A DNA stretch of 64,000 nucleotides, taken from positions 60,327,981 through 60,391,980 of the forward strand of contig OX375875.1 of NCBI GenBank assembly GCA_947359465.1, in the 5' to 3' direction. A program made the position numbers and the translations under genes. Shown here piece by piece: positions 36,281 through 48,845 of the stretch (within the stretch, counting starts at the first letter, position 1; each line of letters opens with the position of its first letter). Below the pieces are notes generated by a model, which saw only the letters and a list, made by a program, of their open reading frames with translations, was not told the origin of the DNA and made no database searches. Origin of the DNA: Metellina segmentata (taxonomy: Eukaryota > Arthropoda > Arachnida > Araneae > Tetragnathidae).

Positions 36281-37791
36281 TATACTAAAGGGAACTCTTC
36301 AAGGCGCCTTTAGTGGGAGCGAAAGAAATAGAAAATGACCACCTAATTTGTCAATCTTCTAACTTCTGAAGCAAGGTGGACGTGAAGATGGGTGTCGTGA
36401 ATATTAGCGAGGAAAATATAAGCTAAAAGGTTGGAATTTTTTATATGAGGGTGGAAGATAAAAAAGTCTAATTTTGGAAGTTGGCTACCTCATATGCAAA
36501 GTTCTGAAAAGATGAAGTACAGTGTCCTCAAAATCCGAGCTGTCAATACTTTTTCTATTATATATATCTTGTAATAATAGTCTTGAATTACGGCTTGAAA
36601 AATAATTAATGAAACAAAAATGATAAAAGGAAGTATTTTTAATGTTAAATGAAATATTGCGTTTGATTGGAAATATATTGTTCTGTAACACCCCGGATTT
36701 TCTTAGGAAGGTTACCGTTTAATCTATTTTCCTTATTTCGCTATTTTATCAAGTTTTACTGCATAGCCATTCGTTGCTTTATTTAGGAAGTATAAACAGT
36801 TTTAGGTTGGGGTTGTAATATTTTTGGAATATTTAATTTCGCAGGTATAGATGAGAAATGTCATTGTCCTAAGGCATGGATAGAATTTTGATTTGTCGTA
36901 AGAATTTATAAGAATATTTTTCTTTTAGATTTGAGGGAATGGTTTTCTATTTTTATAAGTGCTTTATCATGAACAGTGTTTATTTAATGATGTCTCTTCT
37001 AAGAGACATGGCTTAAAAATGATTTTTCACTATTTTAAAACCTAACTCATGTACACCTTATGATGAACAAATTTGTTTTCATTGTTATTCTAAACTTTTG
37101 GACATGCGTGTTTTAGCGCCATTTTAACGATCTTAGATTATTAACACCATTCTATTTTACTCTCATTTAAGAACAAGAATGAGAAGTTTTAAAAAATCCA
37201 TATGAGTTTTCTAGAGTTTTAAACCTTACGTATCATTATGCGTCATCTTTCATCAGATATATTTTGGTACGTGACTTGTTTTCTAAAGGCATGTTCCCCA
37301 CCAATAAACGTTGTGCTGCTCTAGTATGATGTTAGTTAAAAATATTAAATATCATATACCCACCAAGCAAAACAAGACTACAAAAATAATACATGTTAAG
37401 GAATACCACGAAACATACCTTTTGATTTATGTAGGACACACATTCTTTTATTTTTATGTTAGGAAAAAACATTTTTTAATTTCGTTTGATGTTAATTTTT
37501 CAAACGTTGGAAATGTACCACGTGTGCTTGTCTAACTCTAAATTTCCATGACAATTCTTCAAGATCAGGTAATATATGATACTTTGACAATTTTGCTATC
37601 CGAGAAATGTAAAGAACGTATGCTGTGAACAATGACCTGATTGGTTTGATAGTTGAATTTAAGTCGCTCCCTAGCAACACAACGAACAGTGACGGATGAC
37701 ATGAAGCACACAAGTAATAATGAAATTCGTTCTCTGTACTCGAATGCAGAATTTCGAAACAATCAGTATCATGTAATGAAATGAAATGGAA
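36281..37791. other. AT-rich non-coding stretch
   Basis: No gene or repeat recognised. If the minus-strand gene model is right this is intron or downstream sequence. Confidence 0.55.
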
Positions 37792-37797
37792 ACTTAC

Positions 37798-37955
37798 GCT
37801 TCTTCTTGCCATCGACGTCATGGTGGTCCACCTGCTGACCGGGGGATGACGAGACCAGGTTGGTCATCATCACCCCAGTCATGTCAGCGTACATATCCTC
37901 TTGCATCCGCATCCGATTCTCCACTCCTCTACCTCACATGCGCATCCTTTCCAAC
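37798..37955 (-). CDS. Candidate first coding exon of a minus-strand host gene (product unknown)
   Basis: A 158-nt exon is suggested by strong signals at both ends. Upstream on the minus strand is CCCCTTTGACTCTACTTCCAG (acceptor, AG at 37957-37956), and downstream is GTAAGT (37797-37792). Inside, a mini-ORF (ATG CGC ATG TGA, 37945-37934) lies in frame with and upstream of the main ATG at 37912-37910. The next 38 codons read MRMQEDMYADMTGVMMTNLV then SSSPGQQVDHHDVDGKKK, plus one base (phase 1). The peptide is polar and Met-rich at first and ends in a basic run. It has no signal peptide or membrane segment. I do not recognise the family. The CpG-rich promoter and donor near 54.87 kb on the same strand could supply exon 1. 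The DNA is clearly less AT-rich than its flanks. The alternatives are a chance combination or an old processed sequence. Confidence 0.5.
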
Positions 37956-37957
37956 CT

Positions 37958-40900
37958 GGAAGTAGAGTCAAAGGGGTTGTTTGAATGACCATTAGAAACC
38001 AAGAAGCTGTAACACTCTTTACAAGTCGCAATCAATTTAGATTGCAAAATATAGTTTGAGAAACTGTTTATATTTTTGGAAATTTCCAAATCAATAAGAA
38101 GGGGAGGACCTGACTGAAATGTCATCCAATGCCATAACATTTCAAAATAAATAGCCATCCATGTAACTTTTATATCCCTTTAAATGAAGGGCCAATTCTA
38201 ACTTATGATATTCAATAAAGTATTTTCAGAGCAAGAGTTATATAATCTTCTTGGAAGTAGTTTTCAAAAATTTAGTTTTTCAAACTGGATGCTGCACTTG
38301 GCGAGTATCACTCTTAAATTAAGATATATTGAATGAAAATATCAGTCTAGTTTAGATTCCGCGTTCAAATTTTCGAATAATTTGTTATTAAACAAGATTT
38401 TACTGTTCGTAAGTTTTAATTTAGTTACTGTATTCACAATGAACATGAACTTGTGTTGTAAGTAAAAATATTTAAGAGCATTTGATTTGTGCAACCTTAC
38501 GGTAAATCACCTCGATGAAAAGCGCAAATACTCAAGAGCATGTTTTAATGGCTATCCAATACCCACGGAGATATCATAGACTTATTTGAGTGGTAGCATC
38601 TCGTCACCTTACAAATTAGTGAGATTAATTTAAACCTAAGGTCAATGAACACATACTCTGTTTTACATTCTCTAGATCATTCGAGAATGGAATCAATCAT
38701 TTCCCTTAAGTTTATCACTAAAAATGCACCCCTCAAAAGTAAGAACGTTTTAATTAAACTAATTACTACTAAGTATTGACATTTAAGAGAAGTACCTATA
38801 AACATATTTTACTGGTATTTTTCGAGCATACTTAGTGCCTTTTGGGTAAAGAGCTTATTCACAAATGAATGAATAAACTTTATATATGTATTTATACAAT
38901 ATTTTTGACAACATTGCCAATACTACATCTATTTATACAACTATGTAGTTAGATATTTATGATCAGTTCATTGAAACACGCGTATCATCCTTTTATTAGA
39001 CTTATATCATTAAATTTATGTGTAATTATTGTTATAAGAAAGTATTACGAATTTCGGACCAGGTAAACCAGGATATATTAGGCCCACTATGTTCATATGT
39101 AGATTTACCCCTTGTGTTTAAGATTTCTGAAAAATTCAGATCTGGCATATCGCTATACATTAGCACACAAGCATGATCTACCAAAACGTTTTCCGTATAT
39201 CACAAGATATCCTTTTCTGTTTGGAATCCCTAATTACGGATTATAATACTACTCAACCCCATTTCCCATTAATTCGTGGCGTCATAAACTTAATCGTTCG
39301 GTTGTTAACTCTATAGAACAATTCACATCATTAACAACTTTATAGAGGATTTTATCTAAAGGCAAACAGGAGTTTAAACTTCTTGCTTCCTAATCCTTCA
39401 ACAGAGAGCTACAAAGCTGTTTTAACCAGTCGCACTTCCTCTGACATATGTTTCTATCACATTGAAAGTTTCCTGCCCTTTAATAAATTAGCTCTAGTAA
39501 TAGCATGTACTGGCATTCCTCATAGCCCACGCCCCTGGAAACCAATATCTCGAGGCATTAAAAATGAAACAACTACAAGGGAAACGCTTGCGAGCATAAC
39601 AATCTTCCCCAAGTATAGATTAGTCTCATTAAAGTTCAACATACGCAGTATAAACGCGCTTTATTATTGATTACTTGACTTATAGGTTCATTCCCAACCT
39701 ATGAATAAGTTACACAGATAAGCTGTAGTATTTGAATGTCCTTTATTTCTATTATTATAGATTTCTGCGTGACTGAATTATTGTTTTGGTCAACCAGTAA
39801 TTTTTGATCGAAAAAAAAAAAGAGAACTATGACTGTAAATATTTACACTTTTTGAAAATTTATGTGTGTGTTTCACGTAATATAAACTTCTTTTAAAAAA
39901 ACCTTTAGATTTTGTACGTGTTTGATAGTACCTTACATGTTTTTATTATGTCTTACATTGTCTTTTAACATAAGATGTTACATTTATATTAAAACTGTTT
40001 TTATAGTAAAAATTAATTAGATATAAAATAGGATATAATTTTAATTTGTAGAATTTATTAGTAGTTATTTTAAATTAATGCATATTACTGTATGAATAAC
40101 ATGCACTTGTGAATATCCATGATGTATTTCAAGATAACGTATCTAAAACCGTATTATTGTTTCTTATTAAAATATAAAAAATAGGAATTTTTATAACATT
40201 ATTTTTCAATAAATTCAAATATTTTTATGACAAAAAATAGCAGATTTATCCAGACAAATGGAAAAGTACTTTTGATTCTAAAATCTCTTGGCCTTATAAC
40301 CAGTTTATTATTTGAACTTAACTAGGGACGTTTATGAGTCATGGGAGTGCACTTGAACGTAATCAGAGAAAAAATGGGGTAACAAACTTAAAAACCCATT
40401 AAATAATACCATGCTTGGTTCCATGATGCGGCTAACGTTTTAGAAACAAAATGAGATGAACTGAAATATTACTTTTTTGTAACCAATAGACACAAGAGAC
40501 GGAGAAATTCTGAATGTCAATATTTTTATATTTGATTTGTGTTTGGTAAAATATACCTATGGATATTTTAAAATTTAAATTTTATTTAAAATGTAAAAAA
40601 TATAGAACAAGGAGGATTTACTTAGAAATTAAAATGTTTTTAGAAGAACGGCTTGTTGAGGTTTGCACGTGGGCAGTCATACCTCAGGAATATCCTACAC
40701 CTGTCAAGTTCAAAAAGTATTTTCTAGATTCAGGGGTTTAGGTTATGATCATATTTTCTTAAGTCTATTTTAATACAAAAACTTAAGTTGAAACTATTTA
40801 TTTTTCATCTATTTTTTAAAACAATAGATTAAAATCATGCTAATCATAAAATAATTCAGATTATAATCATTCAAACACTCCGCAATACCCGACACTTTTT

Positions 40901-41000
40901 AAAACTAAAACCACATATTCTCACTTCATTTGAGAAATATGTTGATGAGTACTAATTCAACAAACACACCATCTCACAAAAAAACGTGTGCCGCAGTACC
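37958..41000. other. AT-rich non-coding stretch (possible intron 1)
   Basis: No conserved frame. A 95-codon plus frame at 39383-39670 is unrecognised. The segment at about 40620-40700 resembles 235-300 and may be an unrecognised dispersed repeat. Confidence 0.55.
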
Positions 41001-41410
41001 AGCGTCCTTTCTATTGCTCTTTAAATCACAGATAGGGACAAAAGAGGACAGAAACCAAACTCGCGAACTCCTTCATCCCAATGTACATGTCTGCCGACAT
41101 TCCAGAAAGTGCACCACTGCACCTGAGATTGACGTCACCGATAACGGTTCGTGGACTCCCAATCCAGGTTGTCGAATCCCAACTTTCTTCGCGGAGTACG
41201 AGGAAAACAAAGACCGCGTATACGATCTGTCTTTGCAACAAATTGTCCAGTCATCTTTTTTTTCTTTTGCGTGACGACGCGAAACAAGGTCGCAAGAGGG
41301 AACACTATGCGACAATCTGCAGGCTTTCCTCGAGTTACCATCCGACGACTGATATTGTGAGTTCTGCTTTTCGAGCGGTCGCTCCTTTTTAGACGATGCG
41401 ACACTTCGTC
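41001..41410. other. GC-richer, stop-poor island with a perfect CRE palindrome
   Basis: Six frames of 69-114 codons overlap on both strands at 40930-41404, more than anywhere else in the window. That argues for a compositional island rather than for any one protein. TGACGTCA lies at 41130-41137, with GCGTGACGACGCG nearby at 41269-41281. A regulatory block or an alternative promoter is conceivable. No frame is recognised. Confidence 0.35.
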
Positions 41411-44400
41411 AGAACCATCGGAGAAGTGTTACTTCAACATGAGGTTTCTTAAATTCGCTTGCTGAATGGAATAAAGCACAGGTCCAAGAATATAATCAGG
41501 GTATCCACATAGGGGAGGTTACCGGTACGGGAGCACAAAAAAGTGAAAAGTTTTTTGTTCTATAATGAGATGACAACAATTGCCTTCGTGTGTTTTAAAC
41601 AACAATATGCGATGTATTTTAAACAATAACAATAATATGCAATGTATTTTATACACAATGGAAGGATTTCGAAAGTTTTGAATATTTTCATCGTGTTTAT
41701 CATATTGAAGGGTTTCGAGCAACATAATGATGTGCCACTTTTCAAGTTTTTCAGGCTAGCATTTTTCAAGTTTAAAAAATTAAAAGCATTACATTTAAAA
41801 TGATAATGGTTTAGTTACTGTTCAAGAAGTTACGTTATCCTGAACTTTTAAGTATTATGCACTCTCATTCAAGCAATAAGAAATTATTTTGTTACTAAAA
41901 TGCCGGGAGCCGTACAAATGTATAAGGAAACAAAGAGAAGCACCTATTTGTCCAAATTACATATGGAATAAACACTTTTTATTAACGAGCGGCTTGACAT
42001 CTAAATGGGTACTTGTGTCTGTCCTCTGAACCGGTACTGAGGACTGTTGGAGTCCTGAATATGGTCACAGCAGTTCCCAATATTCTTATTCTGCGAAGTA
42101 TCTTAAGATTTTCACTCAATGAATATTTACTTGAAAATAATCAAGCAGTTTAAATAATTTTCACTTTAAAAATAATGTTTTTTGGAGTGTTCGTTATTTT
42201 TGTGTCACACTACTGCATGGTAAATTTAGCTTGTTCAATTACTTCAATAACACGATTTAATTACCGGAAAATATTCAGAGATAATATTTACATTCAGGAC
42301 TGTTGAAATATATAGATACTAAATATGATAAACAGATGTGATTTTAGCCGCAGTTACTTAGCTAAATAACTTGTAACATAAAATATCAAAGTTCGAAAAT
42401 TACAAATAGTTCAATATAATTTATAATTACTAAGAATAAAAAATCACAATCATTCCATTTATTCCTTTACTCAAAAGATACGCAATCTTTTAATCTGTAA
42501 ATCCTCAATATGGAATGAGATTATTTTAAGAAAAAATAATAGTTTTTATTACCCTACAAGAACAGATAATGTTAACTGTGTTGGTATAAAGTTATCAATT
42601 CATCGTGTTTAGAAAACCTCCTAGTATTTGCTTCTTTATAGTTTAGTCTATCGCAAACCGAAAAACAAAAAATATTATATAATCCTTTATAAAATATGGA
42701 ATCATATAACAAATATTGGATTATTATATATATGCATAATAAGCATTCTAAATAAATTAAACACTCATAACAAATTGGATTTCACAAAACAAACATTAAA
42801 TTCATTTCATCTTTGAAATGTCAAGCAAAAATATCTGTTTTTGAAACACATAAATCTTATCAAAATGCTATAATATATTGTTTTAAAACTACAATTCAAA
42901 CATGTTATCTTGTACATGAGGAATCAATGTACAGTATAAAGTAAAAATTTTCCATTGAGCCTTAATCAATAAAACGAATTGAAAGTGTTTGTCGTTTATA
43001 AGTTTAACACCGTTGTATATCACATAGTCGGTTGTCATATATAAGTTTAATACTGTCAAACGAATGGGTATTAAAAACCATGCTTTTTGAGAAATTTGAA
43101 ATGTCTAAACACAAATATCAGCGCGAACGAGGTTTTTAATCCTAAATAGCCTGTATTGAAAAAGACACTCCACCTGAAAATTTCACGTTTTGTTTTCAAA
43201 TGACGTCAATGGAGTAGAATTAGGTGGCACACGGTGAACATTTGGTGTTAAACCTACATAGGGTAAACCACAATTTCTACCCATGTCACTCCTTCAGCCA
43301 ACATAAAATCTGTCTGAGTCCTACTCTTAGTCAACTTTGCGATGTTTATGATACGGTGAGTATCCACAGCGAGTTTGTCCCGTTTGCAGTCAGACAAGCT
43401 AAAATGTCTCATTTTCAGGTGAATTATTCCCTTACCCCATTCTTAAACAATAGGCGAAGCTATTTAAAAACTTTCTTTTTAAAGATATTTCTTCTGTATT
43501 TATTTATATGGAAGGAGCAATGAAGAGGATGGAGGAATACGACACATTTATTTTGCGCGTGCTCGTGTTGAAGCCCTACAATGAATGTATTCATTTTCTC
43601 AATGTTTATTTAAAAGTAAGTTTTGACCAGTGAAAGTTTATTAAGTCTACAAACACATTTGATTTTTTTTCGAAGGGTCATTACATATCTACCAAAACAT
43701 TTTGAGTATAGAAACACTTTGGAATATAAACGCACTTAGAAAAATAGAAAATAATTTTCCATATTGATGGAAGTAAGATAGCTTCACTGGTTTTTTAAAT
43801 TTGTTTAAAGGCAAATGAAAGATTGGATACAAGGTCTTAAGAGGCGTTTCACATTAAACTTTGAACAAACTATAGCCCTTTTGAAAAAATGACAATAAAG
43901 GATAGCGCTGTACTTTGGAAAACATGCTTTTTTTATATACATCAGCTATGTAGTGGAGAAATTTGATAATAAGTGCATGTCATTGAGATATTTGTGACAC
44001 GTAGTGCTATAGACAATTTTGGTGATTCTTTTAGATTCTCAAATACTGTGCAAATGACTTATTTGTTTTTCTATATATACTAAATAAATTTCAAGGATGT
44101 TCCATTTGAAAAACTTTACCATACTGTACATAGTAAGCGGAATAAAAGTAGATAATCACCTCAATTTCATTTTCAATGAGCTAAAATCTTACGCTTTTAA
44201 AAAACACAATTTACATTTGTTAGATTTGAAAAATAGCAAAAATGGTTACTTATTGAACCTTGGACCATTGTCACTTTTATAGCTTTAAATGGCGTATGGT
44301 ACATCTTGAGTGATCTTATATTTCGATTTCAAATAGTTTTTAATTAATTAATCTTCAATTCATTAAGATCTAATGAATTACAAAATTCTAAGCTATTGAG

Positions 44401-45690
44401 AAAATTATACCTTGCAAAAAATTGTGTTGTGCAAATTGGTTCCATGTACCCTTAATAGAATAAAAAATGTTTCAATTTGTTAAATAGATAATGGGATACA
44501 TTTGTTTTCTATTATAGGTGAAAAAGCAAAAAAAAAAAAAAAAGAGGCTGATAAATTCAAAGGAATTGATACTCACTATAACATTGAAATTTGATATCTT
44601 CATGTAATTGGCTTATGACTCAGACGTATTTTAGTATAAAAAATAATATTCGCTCTGATGTATGAAAATAGAACTTTATATCTCATTATAGTTAAAATAA
44701 AAAAAAATTACCTTACATAATATAACACGGTTGTGACGAAGTTATTTGCAACTTAACCTTAGAAGAACAAAAACTAAATGGATTTTCAGTGAATTGTTTA
44801 CCGTCAAGGTATTTGCAGTTCAGTTTTCTATTCCAAACCGTGATGGAAATAGACAGTTAAAAATAATCGTTTGCATTTTTAACTTCTATTTATAACGCGA
44901 TATTGTTAAATTAATTATTTTATTTCTTAGTTTCAGAAACAATTGGAAAATTAAAATTTTTTATAATCGTTAGCTTTTTTTTGCAGCTGTTAGAATGACT
45001 TTGGAGAGAAGAAAAATATTTTCAGTTTTGATGAGATTTATTTTATAGTAAAATTTATACAACGTATGCGTTTTTACGATTATATGATAATGGACAATAA
45101 TTACTTTTACGAATAGAAAAAAGTATTAATACATTTGAATGTCTGTAAGTTTTTTTAACACTTTTCAGACGATTGTGAAAATAATTATATATTTGTATTT
45201 TTTACATTTAATTTCCTCTAGACATAACTTATAGTCTGATATCAGTGTTGTACTAGTCATCGATGTGTTTCAGGTAATTTTCATCAATTATACATTTAAA
45301 TGTGCTCAGTTTTAGCTTGAATTGATTCATTTCCCAACAACGTTGAATTAAATTATAGATTGGTTCTATCACTTTTTTAATGCATAAACATGCTTTATTT
45401 TTTATGGCCTTTGAATTCAATTTTCAAATTATTCCACTATTATCCATTCAGTTATGAAACATATGACAAGAAAAGAATACAACGAATTTTTTATTCGTTA
45501 TATTAAATCTTTAAATTTCTGTCATTCTTAAAAATTTGTAAATCTGAAATATCTATACATTCTTTATAAAAGTTTTCAGTTCAGAACAATGATATCCTTT
45601 GCCTTAAATTTTTCTTACTTTTGTTCCAAGGGCATTAATAATTCGAATCGTATTTGGATTCACTTTTTGTTGCTTAAAATCGACGGTAAA
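41411..45690. other. AT-rich non-coding stretch
   Basis: No gene or repeat family recognised. An uninterrupted A run of about 17 bases lies at 44529-44545. A 99-codon plus frame (43224-43523) has no known motif. TGACGTCA occurs once at 43201-43208. Confidence 0.6.
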
Positions 45691-45945
45691 CACGCAGAGA
45701 AAGACCCGAATCACCCTACTCTCGAACCGCAACTTTTTCAAAATGTAGGGTTATCAGCACCCTAAGCGTATCGTACTGTCGCCTTTCACGACCTTTCTCT
45801 GGTGTGTGCGCTCCCGTCCGTCATCCCTGATCCTCCAGGGACGGGAAGGATTGCGGTTGCGGTGAAGAGAAGGCGACGTTGCGTGACGGGTCTTTAATTT
45901 CGATCGTGACCCGCCACTTGTGAGGTGAGAAAGTGTGACGGACAC
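45691..45945. other. GC-richer island, possible untranslated exon or regulatory block
   Basis: This compact block of even composition ends in GTGAG followed by GTGAGA (about 45920-45930), which resembles a plus-strand splice donor. A 63-codon minus frame covers most of it and is not recognised. Nothing decides between an exon, a regulatory block and an old repeat. Confidence 0.3.
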
Positions 45946-46169
45946 GAAAAATCACCGTCAAATCTCATTTAGGTAATAAATGAGTGAGAACGTATTTATT
46001 TGTGAACTTTAAAGGGATTAAGTGGCTGTGAAATCCTTCCGGAAAAATATTTTAATGTGATAATGTTAAAGATATTTTCCGTGATAACCAATGATAATGC
46101 CGTTTATTCAAGCATCTCAATGATTAGAAATGAAATCTGAATAGTGATAGGCGAAATTCAATTTTAAAA

Positions 46170-47006
46170 TGGTAATAAATTTTGGTTTAGTGTGAATCTA
46201 AATCCTCTGAGCTTCACTAGATTTCTGAGTATTGTAGTGCTGATTTTACTCCTCAACACACATGACTAAAGTACCATGTCTATTGATTGAAATAATCCTG
46301 TGATAAGTTATATTGGTCAAGATGGTAAAACTGATTAGTAGTCATGCAGGGAAGACTGCAGGTTTGCACTCCGAGGGTATGGAAATGGTAGTAAATTTTA
46401 CTTTAGTGTGAATCTAAATCCTCTGAGCTTCACTAGATTTCTGAGTATTGTAGTACTGATTTTACCCCTCAACACACATGACTAAAGTACCATTTTGGTT
46501 TAATGTGAATCTAAATCCTCTGAGCTTGACTAGATTTCTGAGTATTGTAGTGCTGATTTTACTCCTCAACACACATGACTAAAGTACCATGTCTATTGAT
46601 TGGAATAATCCTGTGATAAGTTATATTGGTCAAGATGGTAAAACTGATTAGTAGTCATGCAGGGAAGACTGCAGGTTTGCTCTCCGAGGGTATGGAAATG
46701 GTAGTAAATTTTAGTTTAGTGTGAATCTAAATTCTCTGAGCTTCACTAGATTTCTGAGTATTGTAGTACTGATTTTACCCCTCAACACACATGACTAAAG
46801 TACCATTTTGGTTTAGTGTGAATCTAAATCCTCTGAGCTTGACTAGATTTCTGAGTATTGTAGTGCTGATTTTACCCCTCAACACACATGACTAAAGTAC
46901 CATGTCTATTGATTGAAATAATCCTATGATAAGTTATATTAGTCAAGATGATAAAACTGATCAGTAATCATGCAGGGAGGACAGCAGGTTTCCACTCAGA
47001 GGGGTA
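46170..47006. repeat. 313-bp higher-order tandem array
   Basis: The word TGTGAATCTAAAT(C/T)CTCTGAG begins at 46191, 46407, 46504, 46720 and 46817, so the spacings alternate 216, 97, 216, 97. The true period is 313 bp (about 2.6 units). Each unit holds two copies of a core of about 95 bp that ends CATGACTAAAGTACCAT, and between some cores lies a unique part with GAAGACTGCAGGTTTGC. Neighbouring units differ at only a few positions, except the last, which has drifted. No open frame runs through the array. Confidence 0.95.
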
Positions 47007-47875
47007 ATTATTAGCTATACGACAGTAGATTACACTATATGATTGTTCATTGAAACATCTAATATCACTTCTCATGATGCACGGAATACAACAATTAAAT
47101 CAAACAAATATCTGAATTTACCTCTTAGACTTTCATATCTAAGTTTAAAAATAAATCAATATATTAATGAAAGAAATCTGCTGAGGTTTGCATTTAAGGG
47201 TATCGTGTATTAGCTGATTTTGTATACCGCATTTGAATGACAAGTGCAGACTATTACTGAACAAGTTCTTTCTGTAATGCAAGGTAAACAACAGTTAAAG
47301 AACTGTTTAATATCTAATAAAAAGAAATAACATTTATTTATGTTGATAATATTTTGGGAATTTCAATTAGATTAATATAATCGTTGTCTTAGGCATGCTA
47401 TTGCGCCAACAGAATACTTAAATTCAATGCTATGCTGCCATATAAAGTATTAATTTGATTTTTAAATAGTATTTTATTTGGGGATGTCATATATTCCTAA
47501 GCTTTCGAAGCTTTTTAGGATACTCAGAATAATCCCAGTATACACATAACTTCTGCTCTAATCTTCACGACCTTCATATGGTAAATTATTGAAACACAGT
47601 TTTCGCACCTTTTTTCGAACTCCAAGGGATTGAAAAAGTAATTTGCGGTACGTAAAAATAAAAATTCATGAAAAGATAATTAAAACTTGTTCTACGATAT
47701 TTGATCTTTTACGATATTTGACGGGGTATAACTTTAAATGATGCGGGATCGGATGAAATTTCATAAAATCTAGTGGTATTGCAAAATAAGAGCTCAACTG
47801 TACAGCACAGTAGAACATTGGTATACACACTGTTGTTGGTAAAATACAATTTGAGAGATTTCTTGAATTTATTCT
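47007..47875. other. AT-rich non-coding stretch
   Basis: No gene or repeat recognised. Confidence 0.6.
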
Positions 47876-48185
47876 CCCTTCCTCTTACGTGAGCGCCTAT
47901 CTTCCGTTCAGGTAATCCCTCTCTAGATAGCATCGTCGAGGGAGTCGGCAGGGAAACAGCCCTCGCAACGGGAAATGGTCGCTAGCCACCTGTTGTTTAC
48001 TTTAAAGAGCTCCGGGCGACGAAGGGTTTCCTCCCGTCCCTCTTTTTCGACTCTCCGTGAAGACCACAGCTGTCAATCATGGATGTCTGCGGATTGCTTA
48101 ATTAGAAACTAGCCACACTCGACTCCGTGGTGGTATTAGCGCCTCTGTTACCTTGTCTATTTTCCCAACTGAGCAGTTGTGACTC
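47876..48185. other. GC-richer island, no gene assigned
   Basis: Even composition with no long frame. On the plus strand TCTTCCGTTCAG is followed by GTAATC (junction 47911/47912), a fused acceptor-donor pattern weaker than that at 28.48 kb. Confidence 0.35.
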
Positions 48186-48374
48186 ACTATGAAGGTATTG
48201 ACTACCTCTTCCGAAAAGCGATCGAAATTTATTTGTGTTGTAAAAGTTGCGCTTATTTATTTTACCAAAGTTTTGGCAAGAAATGAACCACCATGGAGAT
48301 TTTTACTAAATTTTACATATTGTAAAATGTGATTGCTTTTTAGTTTATAATGTATTCTGTAATGGCTGTGCATA

Positions 48375-48465
48375 AGAAGGCAAGCGACTTAACTGCTGTG
48401 GTGATCATAGCATTTGTCTATCACTCAGTAGATGCTGGGTTCCAATCTTGGTTTGTAAGCGCATG
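48375..48465 (+). repeat. tRNA-like segment, possible SINE head
   Basis: GGGTTCCAATCTTGG fits a B box and T-arm loop with one or two changes. CTTAACTGCTGTGGTGATC, about 45 bases earlier, may be a decayed A box. No acceptor stem forms. A repeat family B copy follows about 290 bp downstream, so the two could belong to one old element. Confidence 0.3.
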
Positions 48466-48754
48466 AATATGTGATCGTTCCTAAATAGCTGCCTGTTCAC
48501 CCCTTGGAGTGAAGCAAAACCCAAAGAGGTTTGTTGACAGGCATAAAAAATAATGTATCCTGTATTTCTATGTCCAAAATAATTCAGCACCCATGCAATT
48601 TAAAGGTGAATTTAGCTTTTCCTTAAATATTTAATTTGATGTTGTAAGACAATAATATGAACCAAATCGTTAAAAACGAAACTCTTCAGTCCCGAGAAAA
48701 ACCTCCTATAAAATTATTTTATGCATGCTTTAATAAGGTACGGTGAGTTGAATT
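48466..48754. other. Non-coding stretch
   Basis: Nothing recognised between the tRNA-like segment and the repeat family B copy. Confidence 0.5.
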
Positions 48755-48845
48755 CTATGGTGCAAGGGCCATATATAAACAAGTTGTGCCAAACAACGTC
48801 AAGTAAATGGATACACACACACAAGGAAAACTTTACACTGACGCA
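48755..48845 (+). repeat. Dispersed repeat family B, copy
   Basis: TATGGTGCAAGGGCCATATA, GTTGTGCC, ACAACGTCAAGTAAATGGAT, a CA repeat, AAGGAAAACTTT and ACACTGACGC follow the family order closely. Confidence 0.6.

Noticed and set aside
40930..41404. Any one of the six overlapping frames as a protein gene
   Set aside because: All phases are open because the block is poor in TAA/TAG/TGA words, and none is recognised.
43405..47915. Further fused acceptor-donor sites (43418, 45273, 47911)
   Set aside because: The expected number of CAGGTRA-type words with upstream pyrimidines in 64 kb of this composition is several per strand, so these carry little information.
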